Source of the DNA: a virus
IMG/VR virus record: IMGVR_UViG_3300032053_000004
Coordinates: 1-64,000 of that record
Direction: 5' to 3' (one strand)
Length of the DNA: 64,000 nucleotides
This document shows, in pieces, positions 22,737 to 29,870 of this stretch. The notes beneath the pieces were generated by a model. That model made no database searches, was not told the origin of the DNA, and saw nothing but the letters and a program-made list of their open reading frames with translations. Positions within the stretch are counted from its first letter, which is position 1; every line of letters begins with the position of its first letter. The position numbers were made by a program, and so were the translations under genes.

Positions 22737-22886
22737 ATGGACGATTTTATTGTTTCCTATTTGAGGTTGCTGAAGGGCACATTACGTGAGTTGGACATGA
22801 TGGATGACGACACGTACATGAAGAATCGAAACTTCTCGTACGGGATCGACGTACTCGTCCACAAACTCTTGACGGAGGGCACATGA
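22737..22886 (+). CDS. 49-residue small protein, leaderless
   Basis: ATG exactly six bases below the promoter element; no Shine-Dalgarno. Helical and acidic in the middle. The last codons GAGGGCACATGA provide GGAGGG for the next gene. Function unknown. Confidence 0.55.
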   Translation: MDDFIVSYLRLLKGTLRELDMMDDDTYMKNRNFSYGIDVLVHKLLTEGT

Positions 22887-23131
22887 AACTCAAAAAGGGT
22901 GATCTCGTCCGGGTGACAGCTCTATGTCACAGCAGACACCGTGAGTTTTTAAACTGTATCGGCGTCGTCGAAGGCCTGGTGAACTATGGAGTCTATGAAG
23001 GTGAGGTGATTCTGGGTCCGGAGATTGACGTTCGTTGGAGACCCTCAAACTTGAGATATGCTTATAAAGCAAACGAACTCGTCAAACTCTCTGACGACGA
23101 AGTCGCCACTCTGGAAGTTGTAGAATGTTAG
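22883..23131 (+). CDS. SH3/KOW-like small protein with full shared tail
   Basis: 82 residues in ATGA overlap with the preceding gene. KKGDLVRVTAL at the start and GVVEGLVNYG suggest a KOW-like barrel. Ends LSDDEVATLEVVEC, the clearest example of the long-form tail. Function unknown. Confidence 0.65.
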   Translation: MKLKKGDLVRVTALCHSRHREFLNCIGVVEGLVNYGVYEGEVILGPEIDVRWRPSNLRYAYKANELVKLSDDEVATLEVVEC

Positions 23132-23136
23132 ACAAA

Positions 23137-23166
23137 GCCGTGAGTTCTGCCTCGGTCCGCGTATCG
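23137..23166 (+). promoter_or_regulatory. phage promoter-like element
   Basis: GCCGTG, 18 nt, GTATCG, six bases, GGAGG. Confidence 0.65.
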
Positions 23167-23183
23167 GGCGGTGGAGGACACGA

Positions 23184-23468
23184 ATGAAGATCTATGATCC
23201 AAGTTTCACCACCATGGTGAAGACCAACACGCCGTTGAAGAGCAACCGCAAAAGCGGACACCGGGTGGCGTTGCTCCGACGTGGAGATAATGTGGTGGTT
23301 TTCAAGACTGGGAAGAGGAAGGCGCTCGTTCAGGTCAATCGGCTGAAAGAGCCTCCAGGACTAACTCATGAAGTGCGCCGTCTTCGATACAAAGAAGGAA
23401 AAAGCGGTGAAGGTACCAAGAATCTCATCTTCACCGGCTGGATCCCGAAGACAGCCCTCGCGTCGTAA
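23184..23468 (+). CDS. small basic hypothetical protein
   Basis: 94 residues, very basic, with Lys/Arg spread along the length and an alternating pattern VVVFKTGKRKALVQV. Possibly nucleic-acid binding. Own promoter-GGAGG module. Confidence 0.6.
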   Translation: MKIYDPSFTTMVKTNTPLKSNRKSGHRVALLRRGDNVVVFKTGKRKALVQVNRLKEPPGLTHEVRRLRYKEGKSGEGTKNLIFTGWIPKTALAS

Positions 23469-23521
23469 GGATTTGGAGGGAGAGAGGTGGTTGAACCGAA
23501 AGCCGAAGCCCACCTCTCTTC

Positions 23522-23640
23522 CTCCGGGGTCCAGGACTCTCGATTAGCACAGTCCACTCAGGGGCTATCAGGATGTGACTGAGCCACCAATAAACATCCT
23601 TTGACTAACTAATCGAGAGTCCTGGACCTCATAACCGGAG
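23522..23640 (+). promoter_or_regulatory. riboswitch-like structured leader that pairs the ribosome binding site
   Basis: Outer stem CTCCGG (23522-23527) with CCGGAG (23635-23640); the latter is the ribosome binding site of the 23649 gene. Inside is a 20-bp perfect stem (23528-23547 with 23609-23628). Its loop contains CTCAG/CTGAG and AGGATGT/ACATCCT pairings that cross, so a pseudoknot is possible. It could also act as a terminator or processing site for the gene upstream. Confidence 0.5.
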
Positions 23641-23648
23641 AAATTCAA

Positions 23649-24011
23649 ATGTCCTACGTAGGATACGATCAGATCATTTGTAAAGCTGGGCATCTTTATG
23701 TCGTAGACGTACAACACTCATTCAACTGTGAGTGTGGCGCGATGCCATACTGGGTAAATTCAGTGGACGACACGAATGGCGAATCGTACGGCAAAATTTT
23801 GGACTTCTCCTCTCTTTTGATCGAGGGAGAAAAGACCGAAACCTGCCCTTGTTGCCAAAACACGAAAGTGACGGCCCTCGCCCAGTATCGCGTTCCGAAT
23901 GAGGAAGAAATGAAGCGTCTCCGTTTCCGTCGCGAGACTCTCGATAACGGTGAACACCGCTGGGTGAACATCCAGGAGGACCGAGAGGTTTCGGATGTTG
24001 TTGAAGGATAA
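23649..24011 (+). CDS. zinc-ribbon-like protein with shared tail
   Basis: 120 residues. Two cysteine clusters, CECG near residue 26 and CPCC near 65, suggest zinc ribbons. Ends REVSDVVEG (shared tail). Its ribosome binding site CCGGAG is inside the structured leader. Function unknown. Confidence 0.6.
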   Translation: MSYVGYDQIICKAGHLYVVDVQHSFNCECGAMPYWVNSVDDTNGESYGKILDFSSLLIEGEKTETCPCCQNTKVTALAQYRVPNEEEMKRLRFRRETLDNGEHRWVNIQEDREVSDVVEG

Positions 24012-24015
24012 ACCC

Positions 24016-24219
24016 GTGAAGGGTAAACCCGTGAAAAAGACAAAATTCCAGAAAGTCGAGGCATCTGTCTATCTCGACATCCTCATCAAGGAGTTGTCCG
24101 AGGGCGAAGTCTCGGACGAAATGTACTGCCAAATAGGCAAGCTCCTACTCGGCCATCCTGTTGTCATGATCGAAGACGAAGAGAACCTGAAGTTCGAAAT
24201 CCAATGGGGTAAACGCTGA
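24016..24219 (+). CDS. small hypothetical protein
   Basis: 67 residues from a GTG; GAAGGA at the end of the upstream gene (its Glu-Gly-stop codons) lies seven bases before. Lys-rich start, acidic helical remainder. Confidence 0.5.
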   Translation: MKGKPVKKTKFQKVEASVYLDILIKELSEGEVSDEMYCQIGKLLLGHPVVMIEDEENLKFEIQWGKR

Positions 24220-24274
24220 TATCCCATACAGGAGCAACGTATCCTATATGGGAAAAATATAGGGCATAGCCGAA

Positions 24275-24304
24275 ACCGCAAACTTGCGCCCTGCGCGCGT
24301 ATCG
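24275..24304 (+). promoter_or_regulatory. phage promoter-like element, leaderless type
   Basis: ACCGCA, 18 nt, GTATCG, six bases, ATG at 24311. Confidence 0.6.
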
Positions 24305-24310
24305 GGCGAT

Positions 24311-24640
24311 ATGAGCAAAATTACCGCCAACATTCCTGCAGACTACCGGCTCTCAGATGGGGAGATCGACAACATCGTGTACCTCGTGTGCAAGTACACG
24401 GTTGAATGGAATATGAGGCAAGTCGACAAGATGGTTTGCCAGAGGATGATGTCCGAGGAGAAGACCGGCGTCTCCCAGATCCAAGATCTCATTTGCATCA
24501 CATGTGAATACGTCTGGGACCACATCTGTGGAGAACCGGACACCTTCACACCAGAGTCGCTCTACGAGCATATGGCTCCCATGATCTCTTCCTGGTTCGA
24601 GAACACGAGCTCTCAAGAGGAACGCTCGAAGATCAGCTGA
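24311..24640 (+). CDS. hypothetical protein, leaderless
   Basis: 109 residues. The ATG at 24311 is chosen because it lies exactly six bases below the promoter element; a longer frame would start inside that promoter. Helical, Met- and Cys-rich (ICITCEYVWDHIC). Confidence 0.6.
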   Translation: MSKITANIPADYRLSDGEIDNIVYLVCKYTVEWNMRQVDKMVCQRMMSEEKTGVSQIQDLICITCEYVWDHICGEPDTFTPESLYEHMAPMISSWFENTSSQEERSKIS

Positions 24641-24652
24641 TCTCCGCCTGAA

Positions 24653-24682
24653 ACCGCAAACCACGCCCCGGTCGCCGTATCG
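24653..24682 (+). promoter_or_regulatory. phage promoter-like element
   Basis: ACCGCA, 18 nt, GTATCG, six bases, GGAGG. Confidence 0.65.
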
Positions 24683-24701
24683 GGGCGTGGAGGTCTACAC
24701 C

Positions 24702-25190
24702 ATGGGTTTCGGCAATACGCTATCTGAAGGTTATTCGTCTCTTCTCCTCGATCGTCTCGTGAAGTGGTATGTTGAGACTGGGGATTTTTACGAGATCTCC
24801 AGCAAAATGCTTGAAGGCAAGACATCGGCGGATTTCACGCTAATGTCTGCCGCACCCACGTCTGTGGGAGAGTGGTTTCTCGATCTCAGTCCCCTTCAGG
24901 CGGGAAATAGGAAGTTTTCCGATACAACCCGGTACTGGATTGTCAACTCGGGAACTCCGCCGGAAAACGTTCAGGTGTGGTTTCTGACGGAGCTTTACAA
25001 GCTCTTCTGGAAGACCAATCTGGCGAGTCATCTTCTCGAGAAAGAGGAGGAAGAAAAAATCCTCAAGAAGAAACACCTGACTCTCATTGGCAAAGCCATC
25101 ATGTCAGGAGCCTGGTGGGAAACACATGGACTTGCCGTCAAACGCCAGATCATCAATCTGAGAGCAACCAAGAAGGTTTTGGAAGCCTAG
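24702..25190 (+). CDS. hypothetical helical protein
   Basis: 162 residues from the ATG at 24702 (eight bases after GGAGG). Aromatic-rich N-terminal two-thirds, a Lys/Glu helix near 110-130, and an end TKKVLEA that fits the shared tail loosely. No family recognised. Confidence 0.6.
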   Translation: MGFGNTLSEGYSSLLLDRLVKWYVETGDFYEISSKMLEGKTSADFTLMSAAPTSVGEWFLDLSPLQAGNRKFSDTTRYWIVNSGTPPENVQVWFLTELYKLFWKTNLASHLLEKEEEEKILKKKHLTLIGKAIMSGAWWETHGLAVKRQIINLRATKKVLEA

Positions 25191-25192
25191 AC

Positions 25193-25233
25193 ATTACAAA
25201 CCCGATGGGCCCGGGGGGCATCTGGTTTGTAAT
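25193..25233 (+). terminator. terminator-like hairpin
   Basis: 10-bp outer stem plus a 4-bp inner stem, three bases after the 25190 stop codon. Confidence 0.55.
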
Positions 25234-25248
25234 CAGTGATGCGCCCAA

Positions 25249-25278
25249 GGTGTGAGTCGGGTCCCCGCCTGCGTATCG
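25249..25278 (+). promoter_or_regulatory. phage promoter-like element
   Basis: GGTGTG, 18 nt, GTATCG, six bases, GGAGG. Confidence 0.55.
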
Positions 25279-25298
25279 GGGAGCGGAGGACACGACCT

Positions 25299-25493
25299 AT
25301 GCACACCAACTATCGCCGCACCGCATCCCGCTCCAAGACGTATTGGAAGCGCAAGGCTTCCAGTTTCAAGGGACTCAACACCGGGAAGGCGCGGGCGCAG
25401 CAGACCCAGGTCCTCGTGAAGGAGGACTTCGACGCCCTCGATTCCTTCGAGCCCAAGTACGCTCGGGGCGAAGACCTCTGGAGCTACACGTGA
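25299..25493 (+). CDS. small basic hypothetical protein
   Basis: 64 residues, Arg/Lys-rich N-terminal half (NYRRTASRSKTYWKRKAS), acidic end. Promoter-GGAGG module upstream. Confidence 0.55.
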   Translation: MHTNYRRTASRSKTYWKRKASSFKGLNTGKARAQQTQVLVKEDFDALDSFEPKYARGEDLWSYT

Positions 25494-25545
25494 AAAAGAT
25501 CGACGGCACGGCCGTTGCTTATGCAGACCGTACGGAGGTTCTCCC

Positions 25546-25710
25546 TTGAAGCGACAGCGGCTCGTTCGATGGTTGCGGGTGTTTCTCACGGGCGTGATCA
25601 TCGTGGGAATTCTGGTGATCTTCTTCGGCCCAGGTCTCTTGGACTTGGCAAAAGGGAAATCTGATGTGGGAGATTCAAACTCCGATGTTCATCGCACAGT
25701 CCGCCATTGA
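25546..25710 (+). CDS. 54-residue single-span membrane protein
   Basis: TTG start seven bases after GGAGG. Basic N-terminus (KRQRLVRWLR), then a membrane helix of about 20 residues (VFLTGVIIVGILVIFF) and a polar end. Likely inserted with the N-terminus inside. It overlaps the next gene by 47 nt. Confidence 0.5.
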   Translation: MKRQRLVRWLRVFLTGVIIVGILVIFFGPGLLDLAKGKSDVGDSNSDVHRTVRH

Positions 25711-25966
25711 GAAGATCCTGCCTCAACTCCCGTCCATCTGCGACGCCCTCGAGATCGAGAAAGGAGGACATCGCAACGGCCTGTTCAGGTCCAACCCGGA
25801 TGGAACGACCGAGGTCCACGTGGGAGAAATCCACTGGGATGGGAGCTTCATCCTGATCTTCGATCACGGCGTCTTCAAGGGTTTCTATCAGTACAGGTGG
25901 ATTTCGGATGGAAGGGACATCGACCGCCACTGGTCGGACGCCGACACCCTCAAGCTGGTGGCCTGA
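25664..25966 (+). CDS. hypothetical protein
   Basis: 100 residues. The C-terminal half has alternating Phe/Ile/Trp strands (FILIFDHGVFKGFYQYRW) and ends acidic. Start overlaps the preceding membrane-protein gene; GGGAAA lies upstream. Confidence 0.5.
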   Translation: MWEIQTPMFIAQSAIEKILPQLPSICDALEIEKGGHRNGLFRSNPDGTTEVHVGEIHWDGSFILIFDHGVFKGFYQYRWISDGRDIDRHWSDADTLKLVA

Positions 25967-26046
25967 CGGCAATCCGGTTCAGGGCGAGGATTGTAAATAT
26001 CAATATCTCGACTGTACTGTTCATATGAAAGGTTTGAGGTACATAA

Positions 26047-26256
26047 ATGGGCAAGAATGATCTGAATTTTTCCGATAGAATGAAGCGAATCATGGAGCTG
26101 AAGAAGGGCTCCTATCGGGTGACGGTGGTGGTTGGCGGTCCGCTCGTGGACGTGAAGGTCGCCAAGATCCGAGGGAAGAAGGTATGGGTCACGACCCCCA
26201 GTGGGGATACCGTGAAGCTCGACGCACCGGCCGCTCTCAAGATCCTGAACGGCTGA
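26047..26256 (+). CDS. small SH3-like protein
   Basis: 69 residues: short helix, then a beta-rich part with VKVAKIRGKKVWV. GAGGT precedes the ATG. Confidence 0.5.
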   Translation: MGKNDLNFSDRMKRIMELKKGSYRVTVVVGGPLVDVKVAKIRGKKVWVTTPSGDTVKLDAPAALKILNG

Positions 26257-26257
26257 A

Positions 26258-26287
26258 GCCGGAACCCGCCGCCCGGTCTGCGTATCG
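26258..26287 (+). promoter_or_regulatory. phage promoter-like element
   Basis: GCCGGA, 18 nt, GTATCG, six bases, GGAGG; starts two bases after the preceding stop. Confidence 0.65.
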
Positions 26288-26305
26288 GGCGGCGGAGGTT
26301 CGTCT

Positions 26306-26623
26306 ATGTCCGATAAGAAGCTCGCACTGTTCATGCACGGAGAGTTTGGCGAGGCTCACAGCAGCGCCAAAATGGTGACTCTCGAAGAGTTCATCGAATA
26401 CAGAATCTCTCCCCATCCGAAGTTCGTGGCGATGATCCCCAAGGACGCCCGTACGGTGCGCTTCGAGCACCACGTTCAGGATGGGGGAAGCTACGGAGGG
26501 AGTTGGGGCTACGAAATGCCCGTCTTCAGCGAGGGAGACCTCTTCGAGGGTGTCGGTTTCGTCCTGGAAGTGGACGGAAAGATCATGCACGACGACGTTG
26601 TGTATGAAGATGAGGACGGTTGA
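26306..26623 (+). CDS. hypothetical protein
   Basis: 105 residues, alpha/beta with a Gly/Ser-rich loop (DGGSYGGSWGYE) and acidic end. Promoter-GGAGG module upstream; strong hairpin downstream. Confidence 0.6.
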   Translation: MSDKKLALFMHGEFGEAHSSAKMVTLEEFIEYRISPHPKFVAMIPKDARTVRFEHHVQDGGSYGGSWGYEMPVFSEGDLFEGVGFVLEVDGKIMHDDVVYEDEDG

Positions 26624-26628
26624 GATTC

Positions 26629-26675
26629 ATGGGATGCCTTGCTGATATATGGCATGTCTCAGCAAGGCATCCCAT
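26629..26675 (+). terminator. terminator-like hairpin
   Basis: 17-bp perfect stem (26629-26645 with 26659-26675), 13-nt loop, directly after the 26623 stop and before the next promoter. Confidence 0.6.
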
Positions 26676-26681
26676 AACCAA

Positions 26682-26711
26682 GCCGGAAGGCGCGGGCTCG
26701 GTGGCGTATCG
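26682..26711 (+). promoter_or_regulatory. phage promoter-like element
   Basis: GCCGGA, 18 nt, GTATCG, six bases, GGAGG. Confidence 0.65.
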
Positions 26712-26730
26712 GGGGCTGGAGGTTACGCCC

Positions 26731-26904
26731 ATGCCCAATGACCGAGAAGACTACGAGGCCATGCGTTTCGAGGATCTGACTGAGGACGCGCTGCAGCAGG
26801 ACGCCTGCGAGCAGTACCGCGAAGACTTCGAACAGGAGGACGATTTCGAGGAGGAGGACCGCGAGCCCTCCGACTACGACGAGTTCTTGGAGGCCCAGCT
26901 CTGA
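26731..26904 (+). CDS. small very acidic protein
   Basis: 57 residues from the ATG at 26731 after GGAGG. About 40% Asp/Glu, with EQEDDFEEEDREPSDYDEF near the end; could mimic nucleic acid or bind a basic partner (inference from composition). Confidence 0.55.
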   Translation: MPNDREDYEAMRFEDLTEDALQQDACEQYREDFEQEDDFEEEDREPSDYDEFLEAQL

Positions 26905-27435
26905 GATAGGCTGGCCCGGGGAGGACTGCCAACTCCCCGGGCGCAAAGAGTGTTTCGGTTTTGAAGGCTGTCGGCACGCCAGTGGGACGTACGTCCACGC
27001 CCTGAAAGGGGAGAGTGCTTACGCGAGGTGAAGCTAGCTTCGCGCACTCCCGAAAGGGAGGCCGACAGCCTTCAAAACCGAAGGTACATATAGATTTAAC
27101 GAATATATGCCCTATACTCGTGTCACAAAGAATCTCGGGACGGGCCCGTCCTGTGACAAAAATTGTATATACCAAATCTTTAAAAGATATAGGGTATAAC
27201 TCAGCAATGTTGACTTAGTCATCAACGAAATTATGTCACCACACAATACAATTTGTGCCAGGTCTGACGTCCGGCGCGAATTGTCTCAAAAACAATTTAC
27301 CTGTCACTCGAGGACATAAATAAAGTTGTTCGTTGATATATGGCATATATCAACTTTAGAAATTTGACCGACGGGTCAACTAAATTATAAGAGCTGTCAG
27401 GTGATAACTTGTTCGCACGTCCCCGCGTACGAGAG
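26905..27435 (+). other. 530-nt non-coding stretch rich in inverted repeats
   Basis: No supported gene. It contains the branched element 26954-27082, a GGACGGGCCCGTCC palindrome inside a TGTCACA/TGTGACA stem near 27120-27158, the AATCTTTAAA-loop hairpin near 27168-27198 and a 10-bp hairpin at 27332-27354. A structured RNA or an origin are possible readings. Confidence 0.5.
26954..27082 (+). ncRNA. candidate multibranched structured RNA
   Basis: A 22-bp perfect closing stem (26954-26975 with 27061-27082) encloses 85 nt that fold into hairpins: GGACGTACGTCC (26985-26996), CCC-TGAAA-GGG (27000-27010), a longer arm AGTGC/GCACT (27014-27048) around GAAGCTAGCTTC, and CCC-GAAA-GGG with a GNRA loop (27049-27058). 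No known class recognised. Confidence 0.5.
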
Positions 27436-27696
27436 TTATATCCAGGAAGACAACTCACGAGAGACCTGGACGTGGGTCTCCTCGTTCTCAGGACGAACCG
27501 AGACGTTTTTGAAGCCATGCTTTTTGAAGGTCCTGGCGTATCTCCACGCATCAAGTTCGCACCGAGCAGTTGCCATAACCCCTCCCCCAGAACCGTCTGG
27601 GTAGAAAGCCACGATAACGTGGGATGCCTCTTCGTAAGGCACCCAAGACTCGTAGATCGCTGCAAGTTCTCGATGAATTTTAGTCGTAACTTTCAA
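27436..27696 (-). CDS. hypothetical protein
   Basis: 86 residues from a TTG six bases after GGAGG. Alpha/beta pattern with VIVAFYPDGSGGGVMATAR in the centre. No promoter-like element could be found upstream. Function unknown. Confidence 0.5.
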   Translation of the reverse strand: MKVTTKIHRELAAIYESWVPYEEASHVIVAFYPDGSGGGVMATARCELDAWRYARTFKKHGFKNVSVRPENEETHVQVSRELSSWI

Positions 27697-27779
27697 GGGG
27701 ATCCTCCTTTGAAGGATATACTTCTTTCCGTTTAGGCGAAAGACGCCGCGAACAGGCCGAGGGGAGGGCCGCGATGGGG

Positions 27780-27802
27780 CCCCCCCCCCCCCCCCCCCCC
27801 CC
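27780..27802. repeat. poly-C tract (23 C)
   Basis: Twenty-three C in a row, seven bases beyond the stop of the 27810-28166 gene. Confidence 0.9.
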
Positions 27803-27809
27803 GCTCAGG

Positions 27810-28166
27810 TCAGCCTGCCGAGAAGACCTCAGCCACGGCCTTCAGCTCGGGGTTGTTCTGGATGGCCTCCTGGCGGAAGTGGCTCGCCAGCTGCTTGCTG
27901 TAGTGCGAGACCATCTCCTGCAGGCGGGCCACCTCGTTCGGCTCCAGCTCCTCGCCCTGAGAGAGCTTGTCCGTGAGCTTCGTGCCGTTCACGGCGTGCG
28001 AAGACATCCAGCCCGCCCGGTTCTTCACGACCGTCTGCTTCGTCTCGTGCTCGAAGGCCGTCTGCCTCGACGACATGATCTGCGCGCACTCCATCGCGAA
28101 GCCCACGTCTTCGAGGATGAGGGTCTTGATGGCGGCCTTGGACTGAAAGGGATAGAGAATGCCCAT
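27810..28166 (-). CDS. LYPF-family 118-residue protein, copy B
   Basis: ATG at 28164-28166 after CAGGAG. Same landmarks as the 18280 copy: LYPFQSK, SRQTAFEHE, VVKNRAGWMSSHAVNGTKL, SHYSKQLASHFRQEA, ending VFSAG. It has a ~100-nt GC-rich leader below its promoter. Function unknown. Confidence 0.7.
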   Translation of the reverse strand: MGILYPFQSKAAIKTLILEDVGFAMECAQIMSSRQTAFEHETKQTVVKNRAGWMSSHAVNGTKLTDKLSQGEELEPNEVARLQEMVSHYSKQLASHFRQEAIQNNPELKAVAEVFSAG

Positions 28167-28269
28167 TTGAGTAACTCCTGCGTAAACGGCCTTGGGGGCC
28201 GGGGTGTCGGAGAGAGAGCCGCGCCGGGCACCACGCCCGTCGCAAGCCCGCCCGCCGCGCCCATCACCC

Positions 28270-28299
28270 GATACGCGCCCAGGGGCCCGATTTCCGGCG
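28270..28299 (-). promoter_or_regulatory. phage promoter-like element
   Basis: GCCGGA, 18 nt, GTATCG, reading into LYPF copy B. Confidence 0.55.
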
Positions 28300-28341
28300 G
28301 CTCGTCCCGGCCCGTGTCTTTTGAAGCATGGTTCCCATAAA

Positions 28342-28371
28342 GCCGCAGGTTTTGGGTTCCGCCTCGTATCC
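28342..28371 (+). promoter_or_regulatory. phage promoter-like element, leaderless type
   Basis: GCCGCA, 18 nt, GTATCC, six bases, ATG. Preceded by CCCATAAA, as are the copies at 28730, 29016 and 29248. Confidence 0.6.
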
Positions 28372-28377
28372 GCCCGC

Positions 28378-28641
28378 ATGGAGAAAACGAAGGTCGAGTG
28401 GAGCTTGGTGTCCGAAGACTACGAAGGCCGTTCCGACTACTCGGTGCTCCGGCTCTCTGAGGACCGTAAACGGGTCCTTGCCGAGTGTAACGGTGCGGGA
28501 GAGTGGTGGGACCTTGAAGGCGAGCCGGTTCTGAACGACTCGTTCGAGGAACCAGAGTACCCGGTTTGTCCCGACGACCACTTCTCTGTTGACGAAGTCT
28601 GTCGTTCCGCGTTTGGTGTTGGAGTGAAAAAGAAGGTCTGA
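28378..28641 (+). CDS. small acidic hypothetical protein, leaderless
   Basis: 87 residues, ATG six bases below the promoter, no Shine-Dalgarno. Trp/Glu-rich with a beta-like centre and a Lys end (VKKKV). Confidence 0.55.
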   Translation: MEKTKVEWSLVSEDYEGRSDYSVLRLSEDRKRVLAECNGAGEWWDLEGEPVLNDSFEEPEYPVCPDDHFSVDEVCRSAFGVGVKKKV

Positions 28642-28662
28642 CGCGAAGGGGACTGACTCTAA

Positions 28663-28710
28663 AAGAGACAGAAGCCGGGGCTAAAAAAACCGCCCCGGCT
28701 TCTGTCTCTT
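28663..28710 (+). terminator. terminator-like hairpin
   Basis: 19-bp perfect stem (28663-28681 with 28692-28710) with an A-rich 10-nt loop, 22 nt after the 28641 stop. Confidence 0.6.
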
Positions 28711-28729
28711 GAAGCAGGGTTCCCATAAA

Positions 28730-28759
28730 GCCGCAAACTCACGGTCTGCCCGCGTATCG
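28730..28759 (+). promoter_or_regulatory. phage promoter-like element
   Basis: GCCGCA, 18 nt, GTATCG; about 35 nt before the 28794 gene. Confidence 0.6.
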
Positions 28760-28793
28760 GGTGTTGGGCGCAATGAACGTTAGGAGTCCGTCT

Positions 28794-28979
28794 ATGAAAT
28801 TCGGCTACATGATTATCGACAATTGCCTCTCGGTTTACGTAGGACGGTTCGGATTCACCACCGGACCAGTGTTCTTGACGCTGGATCATGATGGCGATAT
28901 TGCTTTCCAAATTGGAAAGCAAATCAACCCGATGAGTGACTATTCGAAGGAATGGCATTCCCGTCCAACGGCCATCTGA
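28794..28979 (+). CDS. small hypothetical protein
   Basis: 61 residues from the ATG at 28794 after AGGAG; an earlier in-frame ATG (28773) is possible. Beta-like, with ILDHDGDIAF in the centre. Confidence 0.5.
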   Translation: MKFGYMIIDNCLSVYVGRFGFTTGPVFLTLDHDGDIAFQIGKQINPMSDYSKEWHSRPTAI

Positions 28980-28983
28980 AAAA

Positions 28984-29011
28984 TGGGGACGGGGTTCGAA
29001 CCCCGTCCCCA
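28984..29011 (+). terminator. 28-bp perfect palindrome
   Basis: Fully self-complementary, five bases after the 28979 stop and five before the next promoter element. Confidence 0.55.
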
Positions 29012-29015
29012 TAAA

Positions 29016-29045
29016 GCCGCAGACTCACGGTCTGCTCGCGTATCG
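29016..29045 (+). promoter_or_regulatory. phage promoter-like element
   Basis: GCCGCA, 18 nt, GTATCG, six bases, GGAG. Confidence 0.65.
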
Positions 29046-29065
29046 GACAGTGGAGATTACGAACA

Positions 29066-29239
29066 ATGAAACTCATCCTCGCTCTCGTTCTTTCGGTGGC
29101 CGTCTACGTCGCTCTCGGCGCCGTGGTGCCTTTCACGGGCAAGACCGCGCTGGTCATCACCCTGCTCGGAAGCCTCGGGGCTTTCACGTACAAGGGCGTC
29201 GTGGCTTTCGTCGCGTTCGCCGGGCTTTCTCGGGGATAA
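29066..29239 (+). CDS. 57-residue membrane protein with two hydrophobic helices
   Basis: ATG at 29066. Helix 1 (LILALVLSVAVYVALGAVV), a short Lys-containing turn, helix 2 (LVITLLGSLGAFTY) and a third hydrophobic end. Probably inserted in the inner membrane; holin-like size but no further evidence. Confidence 0.55.
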   Translation: MKLILALVLSVAVYVALGAVVPFTGKTALVITLLGSLGAFTYKGVVAFVAFAGLSRG

Positions 29240-29247
29240 CCCATAAA

Positions 29248-29277
29248 GCCGCAGGTGCCCGGTCCGGTCGCGTAGAG
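29248..29277 (+). promoter_or_regulatory. degenerate promoter-like element
   Basis: GCCGCA, 18 nt, GTAGAG; the -10-like hexamer departs from GTATCG at two positions. Confidence 0.35.
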
Positions 29278-29283
29278 TGAGGC

Positions 29284-29377
29284 GTTCGATCTGTGGTCGA
29301 CGCCGAAGAGGGCTGAGGTATAGGGTATATTTGTGCTAACTACCCTATACCTGCGCTAGCCCAAGGCGTGAACGCTT
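29284..29377 (+). repeat. direct repeat copy 1 with hairpin
   Basis: Shares identical flanks with 29871-29973. Contains GGTATAGGGTA (29317-29327), a 13-nt loop (29328-29340) and TACCCTATACC (29341-29351). The loop is in the opposite orientation to copy 2. Confidence 0.8.
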
Positions 29378-29433
29378 ACGCCCAGGGTGGCGTTCGCATA
29401 TGTCATATTTCTTTAACGACGGAGGGACGCTGA

Positions 29434-29823
29434 ATGGCAAAAGATCCTGAATTGTTTAAGCCCAAGCCGGACGACTGGCTCGAACACGGACACAGAGGGA
29501 GGTTGCACGTAGACGATGCGGACGTGGCCATGGTCATAATAGAAGAAATCGCCCATCCGTACCCGTGGCAGGTCGGCGGCCGGCACAGCGATACCGGGCT
29601 CTATAATCATCAGAGTGTCGAGGAGGCTGGAGAGAGACTGCGGAGGCAACAGATCGATCGTGCCGCTGTGTGGATCGCAGAGCGAAACGCTTGCAGGATG
29701 GAGCACAGAGCCAAATGGCGAGCCACTGGGCTCTATTTATACGGACACTGTGCATGCTCGGAAGGTGGGCGCGTGCGGCATCCGCGCGGAGTCCATTGCG
29801 GCAAGTATTGGTATAAGTGGTAA
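29434..29823 (+). CDS. hypothetical His/Cys-rich protein
   Basis: 129 residues, GGAGGG before the ATG. His-rich in both halves (EHGHRGRLH, HCACSEGG, HPRGVHCGK), so metal binding is plausible. It sits between the two direct-repeat copies. Function unknown. Confidence 0.55.
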   Translation: MAKDPELFKPKPDDWLEHGHRGRLHVDDADVAMVIIEEIAHPYPWQVGGRHSDTGLYNHQSVEEAGERLRRQQIDRAAVWIAERNACRMEHRAKWRATGLYLYGHCACSEGGRVRHPRGVHCGKYWYKW

Positions 29824-29870
29824 ATCGCCAAGCCCATCGAAGCGTTCGGCTGGAGAGTGAGGAGGCGGAC

